Shown here: one piece after another, positions 59,361-64,000 of the stretch | Numbering within the stretch: the first letter of the stretch is position 1 | How the letters are laid out: each line of letters begins with the position of its first letter | From: Hyposmocoma kahamanoa | Lineage: Eukaryota > Arthropoda > Insecta > Lepidoptera > Cosmopterigidae | Length of the DNA: 64,000 bases | Direction: 5' to 3' | Assembly (NCBI RefSeq): GCF_003589595.1 | Contig: NW_020653409.1 | Span: 77,536 to 141,535 of the forward strand | Made by a program: the position numbers and the translations under genes | The notes under the pieces: model-generated | Told to the model about the DNA's origin: nothing | The model's input: only the letters and a program-made list of their open reading frames with translations | The model's database searches: none

Positions 59361-60267
59361 TACTACATCAGAAGCCAGGGTATTTGAACATGAACAAATC
59401 CATTTCGCAATTCTGAATATAACTCAGAACTTTTTGCGTGACTTTCTCGATTTGTCCCTTGCAACACTTGTGGCTGTTTTGACGGGAATTTGTTTATTGA
59501 ATTCAAAGGTTTTCACGATTGCTACACATTGGAAATGAGACTACATTTTAGAATCTAAATCGCGTATATTTGCATTTTGAAAAAAAAAAACCATTTCGGG
59601 CACTTCAGCTCACAGAACACTTCAGAACAAACAACAACAAATATACCTATAAGTGATTATTACTAATTACAGGTTTCTCACCACGATACGATTTCTGTTT
59701 ATTTTCCGAATATTTCGGAATGGTTACAAGCTCGCATTGTTCAATAAGAATAAAAACAAAAATGGTTGACTTCGCTTTCAAGTGTGGATACAGTGAGTGT
59801 GAATGATAGTAGTGGTCGACAGCGAAAGATTTATTTTTCTAAGATTTATCATTATCATTTTCACACTAACATTACAAAAACACGCGATGAAACAATTTAG
59901 TAGGTATTTGCACACCTACTTATTATCCCGAAGGTCCGGCCAGGTTGCAATGGCCGTGACACGGGCAATCGCGTTTCTCCCCAATTTGTAATATTAATGC
60001 ACCGTCTTTCGCCTGACTAACTGTAGTACCTAACTACTAAGTGATTCTAAAAACTCGCTCTATTAATAACTGGTATTCATAGATATAAAATATTCAATTA
60101 AAATTTTAAAATCCCCAATACAAAATAGAGTGTGGTTTAGTCTTAGCGAAAGTAAAAGAAGGGCTAGGTCCACATAAATTTATTAGAAGTAGAAAATTAA
60201 AGAAAAAGAAACGGGAAAGAGGGAGAGTACGCACAGCTGTGAAACCAGCTTAAGGCTCAACTCACAC

Positions 60268-60770
60268 TGGCGCAGAATCGAAGCGTCGGGTCGCGTCCTG
60301 TTTTTCAACGGCAACGCATGGCGACGTCTCGCATTAGCGCACCGGAACAGTGCTGGAGCAGTTCAGAGACTTTTGAACATTCGTGAATGGCGCTCGTGCA
60401 CCATTCACGAATGGTTGATATCGATCTTATTATAATTGGTCTTACATCTGAAGCCGAAGGGAAAAAAAAAAACGGAAATTTTGGATTCACGAGTTATGGA
60501 AGAAAAGATGTATACTTGGGGAATTCAAAACACTGTAGTAACGATTTAAACCGTAATAATCAACATCAAGATATTTTTATAATTATTATGTTATATAGGT
60601 AGACATTAATATTTTTGGATTAAATAAATTAATTTTTCGTCTTCATCCATTGTCGCGCACTCGTCTCGTCGTAGTTCGGCACTGTGCTATGTCTGGTGTC
60701 ACTGCGCACGAGTATCAAAACCGCTCAACTTTAACCAAGTGTCGACGCGCGATTCTACGTTTGCGTAACA
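60268..60770. mobile_element. Possible TIR element with perfect hairpin
   Basis: The left end (GCGCAGAATCGAAGCGTCGG) is partly complementary to the right end near 60745-60768 (CGACGCGCGATTCTACG). A perfect 13-bp inverted repeat CATTCGTGAATGG with its complement is at 60378-60413. Boundaries tentative. Confidence 0.35.
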
Positions 60771-61120
60771 GATTTGTGCATTAATAATAGGAAAATACAG
60801 CCTTGGTCAAAAGTATTGAGCAGCCTAAAAATCCAGAACGGGCACAATAAGTATTGCAGAAAAAAGGTCCTATTGTTAAGGATTATTTTTTCGGCATCTA
60901 CAAAGGTTTAAAAACAATGACCCCCACACCGTAACTACCAATAAAACACCTGGTGCCATAAAATTTGTCATTTCACGATTTTTGTATTTATTTCTCAGTT
61001 CACTACTATCATTCGTTACGTACACATCCAGTGATCTAGTGCGCTTTTGGTATTTTGTTTAGTTCCATTTAGTGATATTGTTGCAATATGCCTAAAAAAA
61101 CGAACTTAGTTTAGAACATA

Positions 61121-61862
61121 CAGGGTCCGTCCCAAAAGTATCGAACATTTTTTTTGGGAGTGTTGCCGAACGGCGGGAAGCGCTCCGCTTGGCAACAGAA
61201 AGTGGTGGGGGGATCTAGCCGATACAGCGCGACCGGTCCCAGTTGGCTCCGAGCACCTGGAGCGGCAGGACGTGCGTTCGCGTAGAGCTCTAAACGACAC
61301 CTCGTCGAAGTTTTTAAAAGTAGCGCGATGACGGATCCGTTAGAACAGAGGTACGCAGTGAAATTTTGTGTTCTACTCGGCAAAAATACTGTGGAAACCA
61401 ACGAGATGATTAAACAGGCCTTCAAGGACAAAGCCTTGTCCGAATCCTCGGTCAGGAAGTGGCACAAGATGTTCCGTGACGGAAGGGAAGAGGTGACCGA
61501 CGAAGCCCGCTCTGGTCGTCCTTCAACATCGCGGACCGACGAGAACGTTGACCGTGTGCGTCAGCTTCTCAACGAGGATCGTCGTCAAGGAGTGCGGTTG
61601 ATAGCACAGACCCTCAACATCGCCAAGTCGACCGTGCATCGCATCGTGACCGAGGAGTTGCACATGCGCAAGCTACGACGAGGGCGCTGAAGGACCTACC
61701 CGTTGACGTCTTCCAGGGGGCCTTCCGGGCATGGAAAACTCGCCTACAAAAGTGTATCGATGCTGAAGGGTGTTATTTTGAAGAGTACTAATGTATGGTA
61801 CCGATAAGTTCAATAAAAGTATTTTTCCTGAAAAATGTTCGATACTTTTGGGACGGACCAGA
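61121..61862 (+). mobile_element. mariner internal-deletion derivative, nested in Tc1
   Basis: 742 bp; ends GGTCCGTCCCAAAAGTATCG and its complement; TA at 61119-61120 and 61863-61864. Carries the start and the end of a mariner transposase with the catalytic core deleted. Confidence 0.88.
61328..61791 (+). pseudogene. mariner transposase, catalytic core deleted
   Basis: 61328-61690 encodes the N-terminal helix-turn-helix region: KFCVLLGKNTVETNEMIKQA, SESSVRKWHKMFRDGREEV, EARSGRPSTSRT, IAQTLNIAKSTVHRIVTEEL. Directly after the deletion a shifted frame reads ALKDLPVDVFQGAFRAWKTR, LQKCIDAEGCYFEEY to TAA 61789-61791, the normal mariner C-terminus. Roughly 200 residues with all three catalytic Asp are missing. 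If translated, the product would be a DNA-binding domain without catalysis. A different mariner lineage from the one at 19314. Confidence 0.85.
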
Positions 61863-62524
61863 TATATACAAATACAATAAATACAAAGGAAGAACTAAAA
61901 CGCCGTCTGCGCCAAGAATGGAACGCTATACGTCCTGAAGTCTGTAAAAATCTTGTCCGCTCCCTACCAAAAAGAATTTCTGCCGTAATTAAGGCAAAGG
62001 GTGGACACACGAAATATTGATTTTTATTTAATAAATAGTAATATTAACATGTGTAAATTGTTTAAATTATTTCATTTTCATATTCCCCAAAAAACTGTGA
62101 GTTATCATGGGTGCTCAATACTTTTGGCCAAGGCTGTAGAGATGAATATGAAACACGCTTCTGAAAAAACCCATGTCATAGCGCAAAGGAAAGTATCTTT
62201 CTTCAGTAATATAGTAGTAGTTGCCGAAATTCGTGATCATAAGTCACTCTATCCGTCGGTCGATCTCGCCAGCGCTTTTTCTCGCGAAAGACAAAAACTA
62301 TGGGAATATGATTCGGAACTCACATTTGTTATGCTTGTAGCATATAAAGAATTTGTTTGTAATGTTAAAAACTTCGTGGGTAAAATTTAACGATTTATGT
62401 ACAGGACGAAGCCACAGGAGGAAGATCATTCCACATCTTGCAGGTTCGAGGAAGAATTATAACCATATAACATAATTTACAGTATAACATAATTATACAG
62501 TGTCCCAGAAACCGCTATTCGTCG

Positions 62525-62740
62525 TAGTTCGTCCAGGGAACTGCCACATTATCTATTTGTGCCGCCAGGCAGTAACGTGACCACCACTGCGTTCCGCTTT
62601 CAAAGGATACTGGTGAAATTATATGCACATGGGAGTTCTCAACTTATGTCTCAGGGTGACGGGCGCAGTGGAAGATCTTTGCGATTTGAAGTTCTAAGTG
62701 GCACTGCAACTGTTAGGGACAGGCGTATCGCTTATTTTGG
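62525..62740 (+). repeat. Repeat A copy
   Basis: GTTCGTCCAGGGAACTGCCA, TTGTGCCGCCAGGCAGTAAC, TCAGGGTGACGGGCGCAGTG; 3' end replaced. Confidence 0.75.
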
Positions 62741-63734
62741 TTTAACCGTACACTCGTCATCTAGTACGTTAAGTTGTACTTGTAACGTAATCGAAAGTAT
62801 CAGCTCAAAAAACATTGCTAATTTAGTTGTAGGGTTAACATACAACGATAGCATTAAATTCTACCTACCCTGAACGATCTACACACCAAATGTACGTGTA
62901 TTATCTGCAAAAATGTGCAGACACACGGGAGGATTTCTTACACTTGATTCAATAATACATAAAGTACTCTTAAAGAACCCATGAATGACAAAGATACACT
63001 AAAACTAAACAAATGTCCATAATCTACCACGCAAAAATATACATTATCTACATGACGTGGATAAAGGCGACCTTATGATCCGTACATACGTTCGTACACA
63101 CGTACTGGGGGCTCCATTCATCGTTTCAATGCGTATTATAAACAGATAATGTTTTGTTTAATAGTAAATGAATTCAATGCATTTAGTACGTAATTACGCA
63201 GCTAAGTAAATACATCCGACACTCACAAGCGCCCGCTCAATTACCACGCTGTCATGTACATTAATGTCGAATCTGAATTCTATTTACTAAGCAACAGTAT
63301 TTAAATTCCTCTGAATAATACAACCGCGCGGTCGCCGGGCGGCCGCCGTGTAAACCAAATCCAAGCCAATCTCGCCCGCGTGCTCGGGACACTAATTTAA
63401 GTTAAAACGTAAATGCTAAACAAATAGCCGGTGAGAAAACAAGCACGTTGTCCAATGCTTTTTCGAGACGCATGATTACATCACGATGTTATCCTTCAAT
63501 GTTAGCGACAGGTCTTTAGAAAACATTCACAAATGTACGTAACTTAGAAATTAAAATCAACTGTAGCCATGTGATGTGCAGTGCGTGGAGGATGGTTACC
63601 ACGCTAACTTTCACTCTGCTCCTACTATACTATACTTGATATTATTAAAAAAAACCTTACTACCAAATACAGATTTAGAAAGTACCCGACAGTGCAACGG
63701 AAACTTAAAAGTTTAGGAAATTAATCTACTTTTT

Positions 63735-64000
63735 CGAATCTAAATTGCGTATATTTATTTGTTCTTTGAAACAAACCAACGTTTCAGACCCTTTACGAGT
63801 CCCATGGTTACGGTTGACTGAGATGGTAAAGTCAACCACCAGTTATGTCTAATATTAATGCAAACCACCCTATTTTTCACTATTGCTACAAAAGTTATTA
63901 ATTAAATACTTATTTTTAAATTTTTCCAAAGAACATTCGAATTTACGACACATGTTTTACAAATTGTTTTATTTTAATAATATAAATTATTTGTTAATTA
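63735..64000 (-). repeat. Repeat D copy 2
   Basis: Inverted match to 20660-20940: CGTATATTTATTTGTTC, ACCAACGTTTCAGACCC, TCCCATGGTTACGGTTGACT, then AAACCACCCTATTTTTCACT; runs off the window edge. Confidence 0.72.

Larger units (their letters stand above)
60798..62136 (+). mobile_element. Tc1-like transposon, gutted
   Basis: Ends CAGCCTTGGTCAAAAGTATT and its complement (TACTTTTGGCCAAGGCTG), each next to TA (60796-60797, 62137-62138). ATG at 61088 gives MPKKTNLV then a stop; the transposase C-terminus is at 61862-62020 (EELKRRLRQEWNAIRPEV, NLVRSLPKRISAVIKAKGGH). The middle is deleted and replaced by a nested mariner. Confidence 0.88.
47980..64000 (-). other. Presumed long FoxK upstream intron
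   Basis: The exon at 47979 begins in the middle of the FHA domain, so upstream exons must exist. I looked on the minus strand to 64000 for the expected FHA N-terminal half (SRRH and NGVFVDG type motifs) and for GC-rich coding patches and found none. The stretch contains only transposon relics, listed separately. 63330-63400 is a GC-rich patch without a recognisable frame. Confidence 0.5.

Overview
The window is animal nuclear DNA, AT-rich, dense in transposable elements and without bacterial-style genes. Several families point to Lepidoptera (moths and butterflies): non-LTR retrotransposon tails of the kind seen in that order, a mariner of the cecropia subfamily, a Harbinger-type relic with a MADF-like exon, tRNA-derived SINEs, and a repeat with a short CCGACTTCAAAAAA word. 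The order is an inference from repeat content; I cannot name the species.

One real gene is visible: the 3' three quarters of a FoxK (forkhead box K) gene on the minus strand, nine exons between 47979 and 36505. All exon junctions have AG/GT borders and the reading frame is continuous across all eight introns (452 residues plus stop). The exons encode the end of an FHA domain, a serine/proline-rich linker, an Arg/Asp-rich stretch, the forkhead winged helix (split by an intron after Asn-Arg in the recognition-helix region) and a C-terminal tail ending in a Lys-Arg-Ala-Lys motif. The 5' exons (start codon and first part of FHA) were not found up to 64000 and probably lie beyond the window, so 47980-64000 is best read as a long first intron.

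Everything else is repeats. 1-36 kb, downstream of FoxK: MITEs with 8-bp target duplications, CR1/Jockey-like and RTE-like non-LTR fragments, a full-length 1277-bp mariner with a broken transposase, and a 6-kb composite block (21.8-27.7 kb) with inverted arms, a long foldback and a roughly 790-bp-period array full of AAGATGGCGGC words. An assembly gap at 30290-30299 sits inside a 50-bp tandem repeat. 36-48 kb: FoxK exons with introns carrying MITEs, SINEs, retroelement pieces and a 568-bp TIR element. 48-64 kb: more retroelement ends, SINEs, a third copy of the 8-bp-TSD MITE, and a mariner deletion derivative nested in a Tc1-like element. A roughly 290-bp interspersed repeat (Repeat A here) occurs about sixteen times throughout.
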